Of a stretch of 64,000 bases of DNA, positions 32,800 through 40,930 are shown in pieces (within the stretch, counting starts at the first letter, position 1; each line of letters opens with the position of its first letter). The DNA is taken from NCBI RefSeq assembly GCF_044901685.1, contig NZ_JBJDPS010000004.1:124001-188000 (forward strand), in the 5' to 3' direction. The stretch is from Micromonospora_G sp044901685 (GTDB lineage Bacteria > Actinomycetota > Actinomycetes > Mycobacteriales > Micromonosporaceae). The translations under genes and the position numbers were made by a program. The notes beneath the pieces are model-generated. The model saw only the letters and a list, made by a program, of their open reading frames with translations. It was not told where the DNA came from and ran no database searches.

Positions 32800-33570
32800 G
32801 TGCACAACGAGGCCCTACGGTTGGCGATGGCAGCGGCGGGGGAGACGACCGAGTCCCTCGCGCACAAGGTTCACGTCGACCCCAAGACGGCGGCTCGCTG
32901 GCTCTCGCCGGGGCGGACCCCGCATCCGCGTACCCGGCTTGCCGTGGCCAAGATCCTCGGCTGCGAGCAGGCGGAGCTCTGGCCCGAGCCGTTCCGCCGC
33001 CGCGACCTGGCCTGGTTCCGCCCCTGGGCCGAGGCCGAACGCTCGGCGACCCTGATCCGGTCCTATCAACCGCTCGTGCTGCAAGGGCTGCTCCAGACCG
33101 AGCGTTACGCCCGAGCCATGCTCCGGGTGGGATCGGTGACCCCGCCCGAGGAGGTCGAGGAGTTGGTGGCCTCGCGACTCCAGCGACAGGCCATCCTGTC
33201 GGGGGAGAGGCCGCCGCAGTTCATCGCCATCTTCGACGAGGTGGTGCTCCGGCGGATGGTCGGTGGGCCGGCGGTGATGCGGGAACAGCTCGAACACCTG
33301 GTCACGATCGGCGAGTGGGAGCACGTCCAGATCCGGGTCATCCCGTCCGACACCCCGTGGCACACCGGCCTGGCCGGTCCGTTCGTGCTCGCCACGATGC
33401 CGGACGGGACCGAGGCGGGCCACGTCGACACCCAGTTGCGCGGCGAGATGGTGAAGCTGAGCAGCGACCTTGTGAGCCTTGGGAAGCGGTGGGAAAGTGT
33501 TACCGGGGAAGCCCTCCCGCATCGACGGTCGATCGAGCTGATCAAGGAAGTGGCGAAGACATGGACCTGA
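32800..33570 (+). CDS. helix-turn-helix regulator with DUF5753
   Basis: The 256-residue protein has an N-terminal HTH (HNEALRLAMAAAGETTESLAHKVHVDPKTAARWLS) and a DUF5753 domain (about 85-256; YQPLVLQGLLQTERYARAML, RLQRQAIL, IRVIPSDTPWHTGLAGPF). Such proteins are paired with DUF397 proteins across actinomycetes and often act as regulator/toxin-antitoxin-like pairs in development. GTG 32800 has GGGGAG seven bases upstream and is preferred over the TTG at 32785. It overlaps the DUF397 gene by ten bases. Confidence 0.9.
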   Translation: MHNEALRLAMAAAGETTESLAHKVHVDPKTAARWLSPGRTPHPRTRLAVAKILGCEQAELWPEPFRRRDLAWFRPWAEAERSATLIRSYQPLVLQGLLQTERYARAMLRVGSVTPPEEVEELVASRLQRQAILSGERPPQFIAIFDEVVLRRMVGGPAVMREQLEHLVTIGEWEHVQIRVIPSDTPWHTGLAGPFVLATMPDGTEAGHVDTQLRGEMVKLSSDLVSLGKRWESVTGEALPHRRSIELIKEVAKTWT

Positions 33571-33749
33571 CCGGCGCCACCTGGCGCACGTCCACCCGCA
33601 GCTCCAACAACGGCGGCGACTGTGTCGAGGTGGCCGACAACCTGCCCGGCCGGGTGCTGGTCCGGGACACCAAGAACCGCGACGGCGGCACCCTGACCTT
33701 CGCCCCGGCCGCCTGGCGCGCGTTCGTCGGCCGGGTCGCCAGCCGCTGA
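33561..33749 (+). CDS. DUF397 small protein
   Basis: The 62-residue protein MDLTGATWRTSTRSSNNGGDC is a textbook DUF397: WRxSSxSxxxGxCVEVA, then VRDTKNRDGGTLTF and WRAFV. These proteins are partners of the DUF5753 regulator just upstream and some are proposed antagonists of it. It begins inside the upstream gene, so both are translated from one mRNA. Confidence 0.92.
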   Translation: MDLTGATWRTSTRSSNNGGDCVEVADNLPGRVLVRDTKNRDGGTLTFAPAAWRAFVGRVASR

Positions 33750-33766
33750 CGTTCGGCCGAGCGGCT
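33741..33766. terminator. hairpin containing both convergent stop codons
   Basis: AGCCGCT (33741-33747) pairs with AGCGGCT (33760-33766) around a 12-nt loop. The DUF397 TGA (33747-33749) begins at the left stem edge and the GNAT stop (33765-33767) lies at the right arm. Confidence 0.5.
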
Positions 33767-34199
33767 ACAGGTTGATCTGGTAGAGGATGAAGCCCCGGTT
33801 GATCGCGACCTGGTCGTAGAGCCGGCGCGCGATGATGTTGGTCTCCTCCGTCGACCAGTAGACCCGGTAGCAGTCCTGCTCGCGCGCCCACTCGGTCACC
33901 GCGCCGATCAACGCGCGGGCCACACCCCTGCCCCGGGCCTCCGGCGCGGTGAACAGGTCCTGGAGATAGCAGACGTCCGGCGCCGAGGTGTTGGCGTGGA
34001 TCAGGAAGTGCGCGATCCCTACGAGCTTGCCGTCGAGCTTCGCGCCGAAGGCGTGCATCCGGGTGTCGTCCTGGAACGCACGCCAGGCCCTGTCGTACAT
34101 CTCGGGCGACAACCCGCGCTGGTAAAACTCGATGTAGGCGCGGAACAGCGCCTCCCAGTCCGGACGATCCTCCGGAACGAGTTTGCCGATAGTGATCAT
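33765..34199 (-). CDS. GNAT family N-acetyltransferase
   Basis: The 144-residue single-domain GNAT protein has the acetyl-CoA loop in LFTAPEARGRGVARALIGAV (about 85-104) and the downstream IIARRLYDQVAINRGFILY motif. The start MITIGKLVPEDRPDWEALFRAYIEFYQ is typical of small-molecule or amine acetyltransferases in this family. The substrate is unknown. It is followed upstream by the TauE/SafE gene on the same strand, 36 bp away. Confidence 0.9.
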   Translation of the reverse strand: MITIGKLVPEDRPDWEALFRAYIEFYQRGLSPEMYDRAWRAFQDDTRMHAFGAKLDGKLVGIAHFLIHANTSAPDVCYLQDLFTAPEARGRGVARALIGAVTEWAREQDCYRVYWSTEETNIIARRLYDQVAINRGFILYQINL

Positions 34200-34235
34200 G
34201 TGGTGTCTCCCGGGAGCGGGCTGGGTCCCCAGACC

Positions 34236-34982
34236 CTAGATGAGGAGTACGCCGATGGTCGTACCGAAGGCGACGATCACGCCCTTGAGTACGGCCGGCG
34301 GTAGCTGACGGGCCAACCGGGCGCCGAAGTAGCCGCCGACCAGGGTTGCCGGTGCGACGATCGCCACGGCGGCCCAGTCGACCGGACCGAAGGCGGAGAA
34401 GATCGCGATCGTGGTCAGCCCGACCACCGCCGAGATCACGTTCTTGAGGGCGCTCACCCGGGCCAGCGACTCGTCCAGCACCAGGGCGAGACCGGCCACC
34501 AGCATCACGCCGAGGGCGGCACCGAAGTAGCCCCCGTACACCGAGCCGACCGCGACCATGCCCTGAAGGGTGAGCGTACGGCGGCGCGGGCTGAGCTCCG
34601 CCGGGTGGCCGACCAGCCGGCGAAGACGATCCTGGAAGGCGAGTACGGCCGTCGCCCCGAGCACCAGAATCGGGATGACAACCTTGAAGGCGTCCTCCGA
34701 GGTGTTGAGCAGCAGCAGGCCACCGGCGGCGGCGCCGAGCGCGGCCGTGGGGATCAAGGGCAACAACCGGCTGTACGGCGGCAGATCATCCTTGCTGCCG
34801 GCGACCGCCGCCAGATAACCCGGACAAACCGACACGGAATTGGTCACGTTCGCCTGGATCGGCGGCATGCCGATCGCGATCAGTGCCGGGAAGGTGATCA
34901 GCGACCCACCGCCGGCAACCGCGTTGATGGTGCCCGCGGCGAGCCCGGCGGCGAGCAGCAGGCCCGCGTCGAGGAGATCCAT
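34236..34982 (-). CDS. TauE/SafE family sulfite or anion exporter
   Basis: The 248-residue protein has about eight transmembrane helices and the family motif AGTINAVAGGGSLITFPALIAIGMPPIQANVTNS near the N-terminus, repeated in weaker form as VYGGYFGAALGVMLVAGLAL in the second half. Members export sulfite, sulfoacetate or related anions; the substrate is inferred. The gene reads away from the RNase P RNA and shares its strand with the GNAT gene. Confidence 0.9.
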   Translation of the reverse strand: MDLLDAGLLLAAGLAAGTINAVAGGGSLITFPALIAIGMPPIQANVTNSVSVCPGYLAAVAGSKDDLPPYSRLLPLIPTAALGAAAGGLLLLNTSEDAFKVVIPILVLGATAVLAFQDRLRRLVGHPAELSPRRRTLTLQGMVAVGSVYGGYFGAALGVMLVAGLALVLDESLARVSALKNVISAVVGLTTIAIFSAFGPVDWAAVAIVAPATLVGGYFGARLARQLPPAVLKGVIVAFGTTIGVLLI

Positions 34983-35064
34983 CGCTGCTGAGAGTAGTCA
35001 GACGGCAGGTCGGGACGCCCTTACTCCCGGCCGCTCTGTGACGGTGTCGACAAGTAGACTTGCC

Positions 35065-35519
<455 letters not shown>

Positions 35520-35618
35520 CACCAGGTCAGAGCCACGACTACGGGCAACCCCGCTGGCTCCCGTACCGTCGTGCGCTGCTCCTGTCATCTGGTCCGGCAA
35601 CCCGGTGGAGCATGATCC

Positions 35619-36353
35619 TCAGAACGACAGGAGTTGGAACGTGCCGACGGTGCGGAAGCCGAGGCGGCCGTACAGCGGCTTGCCGACCTCGCTCGACGTG
35701 AGGGCGACCGTACCGACGCCGCGCTCGCGGGCCAGGTCGATCGCGGCCACCGTCATCGCCGCGCCGACGCCGCGTCGGCGGTGCTCCGGCTGCGTGCCGA
35801 CGAAGTAAAGGGTTAGCAGGCCATGGCTCAGCCAGGCCACGGCTGTGCCGGCAACAGGGCCGTCGTCGAAGCGACCGGCGAGCCGGATTACCGTGCCATC
35901 CCCGGCGAAGGCCTTCTCCCGGGCGATCGCGGTTGCCATTTCCTCGGCGGGAATTCCCGATACCCGGCCGTAGGCCGGAACGAATTTGTCCATGTCGGTG
36001 GTTTCGGCGATGCGGAACCCGACGGGGGTGGGAACCGGGGCGACGCGATCGACCTCCATCGTCATGATCGGCAGGTTGGCGATCGGCACCGCGCCGAGAG
36101 CGACCAGGCCGTCGGCCGTGCCGGCGTCGCTGTCCGGACCAGCCCACCAGATTCTGGGTACGCCGTCCAGCCGCTCGCGCGCCTCGGCGAGAGCATTATC
36201 CGGCGTACGCCCGGAGACGCGTAACACGCCGTTGAGCGTCGCGTGCCGAACGTCGCTGCGGTACGTCACCAGATCCGACCCGCCGGCAATTCCGACGTTC
36301 CACCCGAGGAGGTACGCGCGATGCGCGGCGAGCAGTGTTTCGACCGGTTCCAC
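35619..36353 (-). CDS. GNAT family N-acetyltransferase
   Basis: The product is about 244 residues. The C-terminal half is a GNAT domain: GTAVAWLSHGLLTLYFVGTQPEHRRRGVGAAMTVAAI contains the acetyl-CoA loop, and EVGKPLYGRLGFRTVG is the usual end. The N-terminal half is variable. The frame stays open to 36521 without a good start; GTG 36353 is a guess based on where Micromonospora-like proteins would begin. The function is unknown. Confidence 0.8.
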   Translation of the reverse strand: MEPVETLLAAHRAYLLGWNVGIAGGSDLVTYRSDVRHATLNGVLRVSGRTPDNALAEARERLDGVPRIWWAGPDSDAGTADGLVALGAVPIANLPIMTMEVDRVAPVPTPVGFRIAETTDMDKFVPAYGRVSGIPAEEMATAIAREKAFAGDGTVIRLAGRFDDGPVAGTAVAWLSHGLLTLYFVGTQPEHRRRGVGAAMTVAAIDLARERGVGTVALTSSEVGKPLYGRLGFRTVGTFQLLSF

Positions 36354-36436
36354 GAAATTGATCTTAAACGGCTCGCGGTGAACCGCTGCACGTCGCCGAC
36401 GGCATCGATCAGGGTCCGGCCGTCCTATCGCCGCGA

Positions 36437-36480
36437 CCGGAGACCGCAGCCCGACCAGCCGGAGACCGCAGCCCGACCAG
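36437..36480. repeat. two 22-bp tandem repeats
   Basis: CCGGAGACCGCAGCCCGACCA occurs at 36437 and again at 36459 without change, just upstream of the GNAT gene start. Confidence 0.9.
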
Positions 36481-36534
36481 GCAACGCCCGGCGGCCAGTG
36501 GTCAGGACGGTGTGATTTCACCAGAGGTGTGAGT

Positions 36535-36672
36535 TCACCAGATCAGTGAGACCACCAGGATGAGCAGGGCGGTGAGGGCCAGCGACACCAGGATCGAGCC
36601 GAGGCAACCCAGTCGGTTCGAGAAGAAGACGAACATCCTCCGGTAGTACCCACGACGGCCCAGCTCGATCAC
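36535..36672 (-). CDS. small single-pass membrane protein (33 or 45 aa)
   Basis: The frame encodes MFVFFSNRLGCLGSILVSLA followed by LTALLILVVSLIW and stop: a short hydrophobic helix with a conserved-looking N-terminus found in many actinobacteria. ATG 36636 has GGAGG abutting it with no spacer, so GTG 36672 (adding VIELGRRGYYRR) is the likelier start, possibly on a leaderless mRNA. Third positions are GC-rich in this frame. The function is unknown. It is divergent from the TetR gene with only 32 bp between start codons. Confidence 0.65.
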   Translation of the reverse strand: MIELGRRGYYRRMFVFFSNRLGCLGSILVSLALTALLILVVSLIW

Positions 36673-36692
36673 GTACGCGCTGCTAGGCGGGT

Positions 36693-36698
36693 TAATAT
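36693..36698 (+). promoter_or_regulatory. -10 element of a leaderless TetR promoter
   Basis: TAATAT lies six bases before the GTG at 36705, which is the spacing expected when transcription starts at the start codon. No ribosome site exists upstream of that GTG. The AT-rich pocket could also serve the divergent small gene. Confidence 0.55.
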
Positions 36699-36704
36699 AG
36701 CGCC

Positions 36705-37424
36705 GTGCAATCGGATCAGGCGGTGCCGACCGACGAGGCCGCTCCGGCGCGGGACCGGCTGTTGCTGGCCGCCGCGCGGTTGCTGGACAGTGGCGACCGG
36801 TCCTTCTCCACCCGGGCGGTCTGCGAACTCGCCGGGGTGACCGCGCCGACGCTCTACCACCACTTCGGCAGCAGGCAGGGGCTGGTCGACGCGGTGATCC
36901 AGCACGGCTTCACGCAGTATGTCTCACCCGCGGGTTCGCCCGAACTCTCCGACGACCCGGTCCGTGACCTGAGTGACGGCTGGGACCGGCACGTCGCCTT
37001 CGGCCTCGCGCACCCGAATTTTTATGCCCTGCTCTACGGCAACGTCGAGCCGGGGCGCCCTTGCGCGATCACCGGACCCGCCACCGACATGCTGGTCGGA
37101 CTCCTGGACGAGGTCGCCCGGCGAGGTCTGCTCCGGGTGCCGCCGGCCGAGGCGGCGGCGCGGATCCTCGCCGCCAACGTCGGCGTGACGCTCACCCTGA
37201 TCACCCAACCGGAGCACGATCGCGACAGGCGCCTCTCCGGGGACGTACGCGACACGATCCTCGCATCCGTGCTCAGCACCGCCGTTGGAGAGCAGGCGCG
37301 GGGGAGGGAATCGCGTACCACCTCGGCTATCGCGCTGCTCGTCGCCCTGGACCGGGAACCCGACGGTCTCACCCCGGGCGAATTGGCCCTGATGCGCGAG
37401 TTGCTCAGCCGGATCGGTGCCTGA
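36705..37424 (+). CDS. TetR family transcriptional regulator
   Basis: The 239-residue protein has a TetR N-terminal HTH (RDRLLLAAARLLDSGDRSFSTRAVCELAGVTAPTLYHHFGSRQGLVDAV; about 14-62) and an all-helical ligand domain. GVTAPTLYHHFGS is the recognition helix. The C-terminal part contains an internal region resembling WHG/TetR_C domains of actinobacterial repressors. It is divergent from the small membrane protein gene and probably represses both. Confidence 0.92.
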   Translation: MQSDQAVPTDEAAPARDRLLLAAARLLDSGDRSFSTRAVCELAGVTAPTLYHHFGSRQGLVDAVIQHGFTQYVSPAGSPELSDDPVRDLSDGWDRHVAFGLAHPNFYALLYGNVEPGRPCAITGPATDMLVGLLDEVARRGLLRVPPAEAAARILAANVGVTLTLITQPEHDRDRRLSGDVRDTILASVLSTAVGEQARGRESRTTSAIALLVALDREPDGLTPGELALMRELLSRIGA

Positions 37425-37590
37425 GCCGCACCGAGGTGGGTGGTCCAGGCTAGCGCGAGAGGTGCCTGCTCCTGCTCCGCCGAGACAGGTGCCGTGACCA
37501 GGGGAGACGTATAAGCCACCGCCTGCCGGGTAGCCAGGCGTTGTCTCGGCCGTCCGGTCGGGGCGGATCGCGCCGCTGTTGGGAGTCTCG

Positions 37591-38316
37591 ATGACGCAGA
37601 GCACTGGGGTCGGCGACGGCAAGGTTCAGGCGGCCAAACAGGGCGCCGCGCAGACCGGCCAGCAGGTGTCCCAGGCCGGCGGCCAGCTCGCGCAGAGCGC
37701 CGCCGCGCAGGGCAAGGACGTGGCCGGCGAGGCCAGCCGCCAGGCACGGGAGCTGATGGGGCAGGCGTCCTCGCAGCTCAAGGAGCAGGCGATGGCCCAG
37801 CAGCACCGGGCCGCCGACGGACTGCGGGCACTCGGCGACCAACTCCAGGCGATGTCCGACCGGAACGACCAGCCGGGCATGGCGGGGGACCTGGTACGGC
37901 ACGCCGCCGGCCGCGCCCACCAGGCCGCCGAATGGCTCAACCAGCGCGAGCCGGGCACGGTGGTGCACGAGGTACGCGACTACGCGCGCCGCAACCCCGG
38001 CCTCTTCCTCGCCGGCGCGGCGGTCGCCGGAGTGCTCGTCGGCCGGCTGGGCAAGAGCATGCGGAGCATGCAGGACGGCGGCGGCACGTACAGCGGTGGT
38101 GGCATGGCCGAGCACGGCGACGGGCACCGGCCGGGCGGTCAGCACGGCGACGGGCACCGACAGGGTTCGCAGCCCCGGGACATGCCCGCGTTCCAGTCCA
38201 CCTCCAACGCGCCCGGCGGTTCCTACCGCGCCACCGGTGCCGGCACGGTCGACGAGGAAGCCGACCCCGGCGGCGGAGCCGCCTCGGCCGCACAACACGA
38301 CTGGCCACCGCGATGA
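37591..38316 (+). CDS. Gln/Ala-rich amphipathic protein of an envelope operon
   Basis: The 241-residue protein has an N-terminal Gln/Ala/Gly-rich amphipathic region (1-80) of LEA or apolipoprotein-like character, a helical part (QHRAADGLRALGDQLQAMSD, and VVHEVRDYARRNPGLFLAGAAVAGVLVGRLGKSM) with one hydrophobic segment near 140-155, and a Gly/His/Gln-rich disordered tail. ATG 37591 has GGGAG five bases upstream. It overlaps the holin-like gene by four bases, making it the first of three coupled genes probably acting at the membrane under stress. Confidence 0.85.
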   Translation: MTQSTGVGDGKVQAAKQGAAQTGQQVSQAGGQLAQSAAAQGKDVAGEASRQARELMGQASSQLKEQAMAQQHRAADGLRALGDQLQAMSDRNDQPGMAGDLVRHAAGRAHQAAEWLNQREPGTVVHEVRDYARRNPGLFLAGAAVAGVLVGRLGKSMRSMQDGGGTYSGGGMAEHGDGHRPGGQHGDGHRQGSQPRDMPAFQSTSNAPGGSYRATGAGTVDEEADPGGGAASAAQHDWPPR

Positions 38317-38762
38317 GTGCCGCGACCGACGGAGCCAGGGCCACCCGGGAGCGCGAGCGCGATCCGCGACAGGCGTCGATCGGGGAGTTGCTCACGGCGA
38401 TCACCCGGGACACCTCGAGCCTGGTCCGTCAGGAGATCGAGCTGGCCAAGGCCGAGGCGAGGGCTGAGATACGTACGGCGGCCAAGGCCGCGGGGATGTT
38501 CGGCGGCGCCGCCCTCGGCGGTTTCATGGTGTTGCTGTTTCTTTCCTACGCGATGTGGTGGGGCCTGTCGAACGTCATCGACCAGGGCTGGTCCGCGCTG
38601 ATCGTGGCGGCCGTCTGGGCGGTGATCGCCGGGGTGCTGATCGCCATGGCCCGGGCTCGGGTACGCAGCCTGGGCAGGTTGCCGCAGACATCGGGAACCG
38701 TCCGGCGGATACCGGACGCGGTGAAGGGACAGGCAGACCACCGAGCGGGGGGACAGCCATGA
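38313..38762 (+). CDS. Holin-X/phage holin superfamily III-like membrane protein
   Basis: The 149-residue protein has an amphipathic N-terminal helix (SIGELLTAITRDTSSLVRQEIELAKAEARAE) and two transmembrane helices (about 67-88 and 95-117), the actinobacterial Holin-X pattern. It is presumed to be a membrane-organising protein rather than a phage lysis factor, because it sits with DUF3618 and not with lysis genes. Both ends overlap neighbours by four bases (ATGA). Confidence 0.9.
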   Translation: MSAATDGARATRERERDPRQASIGELLTAITRDTSSLVRQEIELAKAEARAEIRTAAKAAGMFGGAALGGFMVLLFLSYAMWWGLSNVIDQGWSALIVAAVWAVIAGVLIAMARARVRSLGRLPQTSGTVRRIPDAVKGQADHRAGGQP

Positions 38763-39400
38763 GCATGGATCCGGACCAGATTCGCGCCCGTATCGAGGAC
38801 ACCCAGGACGACCTGAGCCAGAACATCAACGCGCTGAGCGACCGGGTGAACCCGCGACGGGCGGCCCGGCACCAGGTCGACCGCGCCCGTGGCACCTGGC
38901 AAAAACTGAGGGAGAACGTGATGGGCAGCGCCTCACACGCACGCGACGCCTCGATGCACGCCCGCGACGTCGGACAGGCACGCCTCTCCGACGCGTCGTC
39001 GGCGGCGAGCGACCGAATGCAGGGTATAGGCCACGCGGCAGGTGACCGGGTGCACGACATGGGGCAGCGGGCGCAGGGCCACCCGCTCGCCGCCGGCCTG
39101 GTCGCCTTCGGGCTCGGCGTGCTCGCCTCGTCGCTGCTGCCGCCGAGTGAACCGGAGCGCCGCGCAGCCGGCCAGCTCAGGAACAAGGCGTCCGAGCACT
39201 CGGGCGACCTCAAGCAGCAGGCGATGGGTGCGGCCCGCCAGGCTCAGGACAATCTCCGCGAGCCGGCCCAGCAGGCCGCCGAGTCGGTGAAGTCCAAGGC
39301 CGGGCAGAGCGCCGGCAACCTGCGCGACCAGGCTCAGTCGGCCGGACAGGACCTGCGTGGCCAGGCCCAGCAGAAGGCGAACGACGTACGTCAGCGCTGA
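38759..39400 (+). CDS. DUF3618 protein
   Basis: The 213-residue protein begins MDPDQIRARIEDTQDDLSQNINALSDRVNPRR, the DUF3618 signature, continues as long amphipathic helices, includes one hydrophobic segment (HPLAAGLVAFGLGVLASSLLPPSEPE, about 105-130) and ends in an Ala/Gln/Lys-rich tail resembling LEA proteins. DUF3618 and Holin-X proteins are consistently co-encoded; the function is unknown. The stop codon is within a tandem duplication of the gene's last 18-20 bases. Confidence 0.92.
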   Translation: MSMDPDQIRARIEDTQDDLSQNINALSDRVNPRRAARHQVDRARGTWQKLRENVMGSASHARDASMHARDVGQARLSDASSAASDRMQGIGHAAGDRVHDMGQRAQGHPLAAGLVAFGLGVLASSLLPPSEPERRAAGQLRNKASEHSGDLKQQAMGAARQAQDNLREPAQQAAESVKSKAGQSAGNLRDQAQSAGQDLRGQAQQKANDVRQR

Positions 39401-39420
39401 GACGTACGTGTCAGCGCTGA
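39383..39420. repeat. tandem duplication of the DUF3618 gene end
   Basis: GACGTACGTCAGCGCTGA (39383-39400, including the stop) is followed by GACGTACGTGTCAGCGCTGA (39401-39420). Confidence 0.9.
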
Positions 39421-39458
39421 CCCGACGGTACGCGCCGCCGAGGGACCGGTACGGCCGC

Positions 39459-40118
39459 TCAGTCGCCGGTCATGGCGTGCGGAGCGGTCACCGGTTTCGA
39501 CTCCGGTGACCCGTGCTGCCGCAGGAAGATGCTCAGTACGACGAGCACGCCCACGGCGAGGAACTCGCTCTGCCAGTTTTGCATCGACTGGAACCAGAAG
39601 TCGCTGGTCCCGAGGAACTGCCAGGCGTTGACCGGGGCGGCGCCGCTCGCCAGCGCCTGCTGCTCGTTGTACTCGGCGGTCCCGCCGAGCAGGTGCCCCA
39701 CGAACGAGCCGGCGAAGAGCAGCAGCAGGGCCAGCGAGAGGCTGTTGCGGTAGACCTTCAGCGCCAGCCCGCGCGCGTGCACCGGCCAGGGCGAGTCGGG
39801 CTTCGCGTGATCGGCGTGGTCGTCCGGGCGGTCCGAGCCCTGCTCCGGCTTCGACTCCGACGAGCCGCGCTGCACCAGGTACGCGGTGAGCAGGACATAA
39901 CCGCCCATCTGGAGGAACTCCGACTCCCAGTTCTCGAAGACCGCCTCGGCGAAGTGTCCCGTACCGAGGTAGGCAAGATAAGCCTCCGGGGGCAGGCCGT
40001 ACTGGGTCAACTCCTCGTTCCGGGTTTGCCACCCGAAAACACTCTGTAGCACCAGAAAGAGCAGAAAAGCCCCGAACATCGTCACCGAGAGCGCGTTCGC
40101 CCGTAGCCAGCGTCTCAT
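39459..40118 (-). CDS. DUF6766 family membrane protein
   Basis: The 219-residue protein has four transmembrane helices arranged as an internal duplication: the motif NWESEFLQMGGYVLLTAYLVQRGS-SESKPE in the first half recurs as NWQSEFLAVGVLVVLSIFLRQHGS-PESKP in the second. The start MRRWLRANALSVTMFGAFLLFLVLQSVFGW is conserved. A GGAGGGGG ribosome site precedes ATG 40118. Upstream lies the iteron-like array at 40134. The function is unknown. Confidence 0.88.
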   Translation of the reverse strand: MRRWLRANALSVTMFGAFLLFLVLQSVFGWQTRNEELTQYGLPPEAYLAYLGTGHFAEAVFENWESEFLQMGGYVLLTAYLVQRGSSESKPEQGSDRPDDHADHAKPDSPWPVHARGLALKVYRNSLSLALLLLFAGSFVGHLLGGTAEYNEQQALASGAAPVNAWQFLGTSDFWFQSMQNWQSEFLAVGVLVVLSIFLRQHGSPESKPVTAPHAMTGD

Positions 40119-40133
40119 TTCCGGCCCCCTCCG

Positions 40134-40245
40134 CCGAACGCGTCCCCTTGACCGAACGCGTCCCCTTGACCGAACGCGTCCCCTTGACCGAACGCGTCCC
40201 CTTGACCGAACGCGTCCCCTTCACCGAACGCGTCCCTCCGCCGAA
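40134..40245. repeat. 18-bp iteron array
   Basis: CCGAACGCGTCCCCTTGA is repeated five times almost perfectly, followed by partial copies. Each unit contains ACGCGT. The array starts 16 bp upstream of the DUF6766 start codon. Confidence 0.95.
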
Positions 40246-40342
40246 CGAGGGAACTCCTTCCCTGCCACGACGCGGCGGAAACGAGCAGCTCAGCGTGTTG
40301 CCGTAATAATCACGGCCGAGTCGGAGGAGGTCGATCGCCGGG

Positions 40343-40432
40343 AGTCAGTCGGCGTGTGGCCAGGTTGACGCCGTCAGTCGGCGTGCGGCCGAGTTGACGC
40401 CGTCAGTCGGCGTGCGGCCAGGGTGACGATCC
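40343..40432. repeat. three 29-bp repeats, each carrying a stop codon
   Basis: GTCAGTCGGCGTG begins copies near 40344, 40373 and 40402. Because 29 is not a multiple of three, the TCA stops (40345, 40374, 40403) close all three minus-strand frames with the same Pro-His-Ala-Asp end. The gene uses the stop at 40403. Confidence 0.9.
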
Positions 40433-40864
40433 GACCACGGCCCCGTACAGGGTGTGGTCGAGGAGCAGGGCGACCTGTCCGCCCAGCCCCTGCCGGCGCG
40501 GGTCGATGCCGAGCTTCTTCGCGGCCGTCGCCTCGAAGCCGGCCCAGAAGAGAAAGCCGAACAACGGCCCGGACCAGGCGCGTCGGCGGATCGGGCGGGG
40601 CAGCAGGCCGAACATGGCCCCACCGGCGGCCCCGACGCCCCAGTGGATGAGCTCCACCAGCGCCGGCCTCCGGTTCACCGGGACCCGGTAGAAGACCGCC
40701 GGGGCGGCATGCTTGAGCAACTGTTCCGGAGGCGTGTGCTCGACCAGGCCGAGCGAGGTGGTGGCCTGCCGTACCCCGGACATCGCCATCGCGGCGATCG
40801 CGCCCCGGGCGGCGGCCCGCGCGGTCGCGTCCACGGTCCCCCTGATCCGCTTCCTCGCGTCCAC
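40403..40864 (-). CDS. conserved membrane-associated protein, unknown function
   Basis: The 153-residue protein begins MDARKRIRGTVDATARAAARGAIAAMAMSGVRQ and has hydrophobic segments at about 18-32, 70-90, 100-112 and 130-145. GTG 40864 has GAGGGGG five bases upstream. The motif RVPVNRRPALVELIHWGVGAAGGAMFGLLP occurs in other actinobacterial proteins of this type; the role is unknown. Its stop lies in the innermost of the three 29-bp repeats. Confidence 0.8.
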   Translation of the reverse strand: MDARKRIRGTVDATARAAARGAIAAMAMSGVRQATTSLGLVEHTPPEQLLKHAAPAVFYRVPVNRRPALVELIHWGVGAAGGAMFGLLPRPIRRRAWSGPLFGFLFWAGFEATAAKKLGIDPRRQGLGGQVALLLDHTLYGAVVGSSPWPHAD

Positions 40865-40930
40865 CCGGCCCCCTCACCCGGCACCGCCGTACGGCCCCGG
40901 CCGCGCCTACCCACCCACCCCCCACCCAAA

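Noticed and set aside
39391..40224. Minus-strand frame starting with Lys-Gly-Thr-Arg-Ser-Val repeats
   Set aside because: It is the translation of the 18-bp array joined to the wrong frame of the DUF6766 gene.
40374..40925. Two alternative minus-strand frames ending in His-Ala-Asp
   Set aside because: They arise only because the 29-bp repeat puts the same stop in three frames; only 40403-40864 has GC3 coding character and membrane helices.
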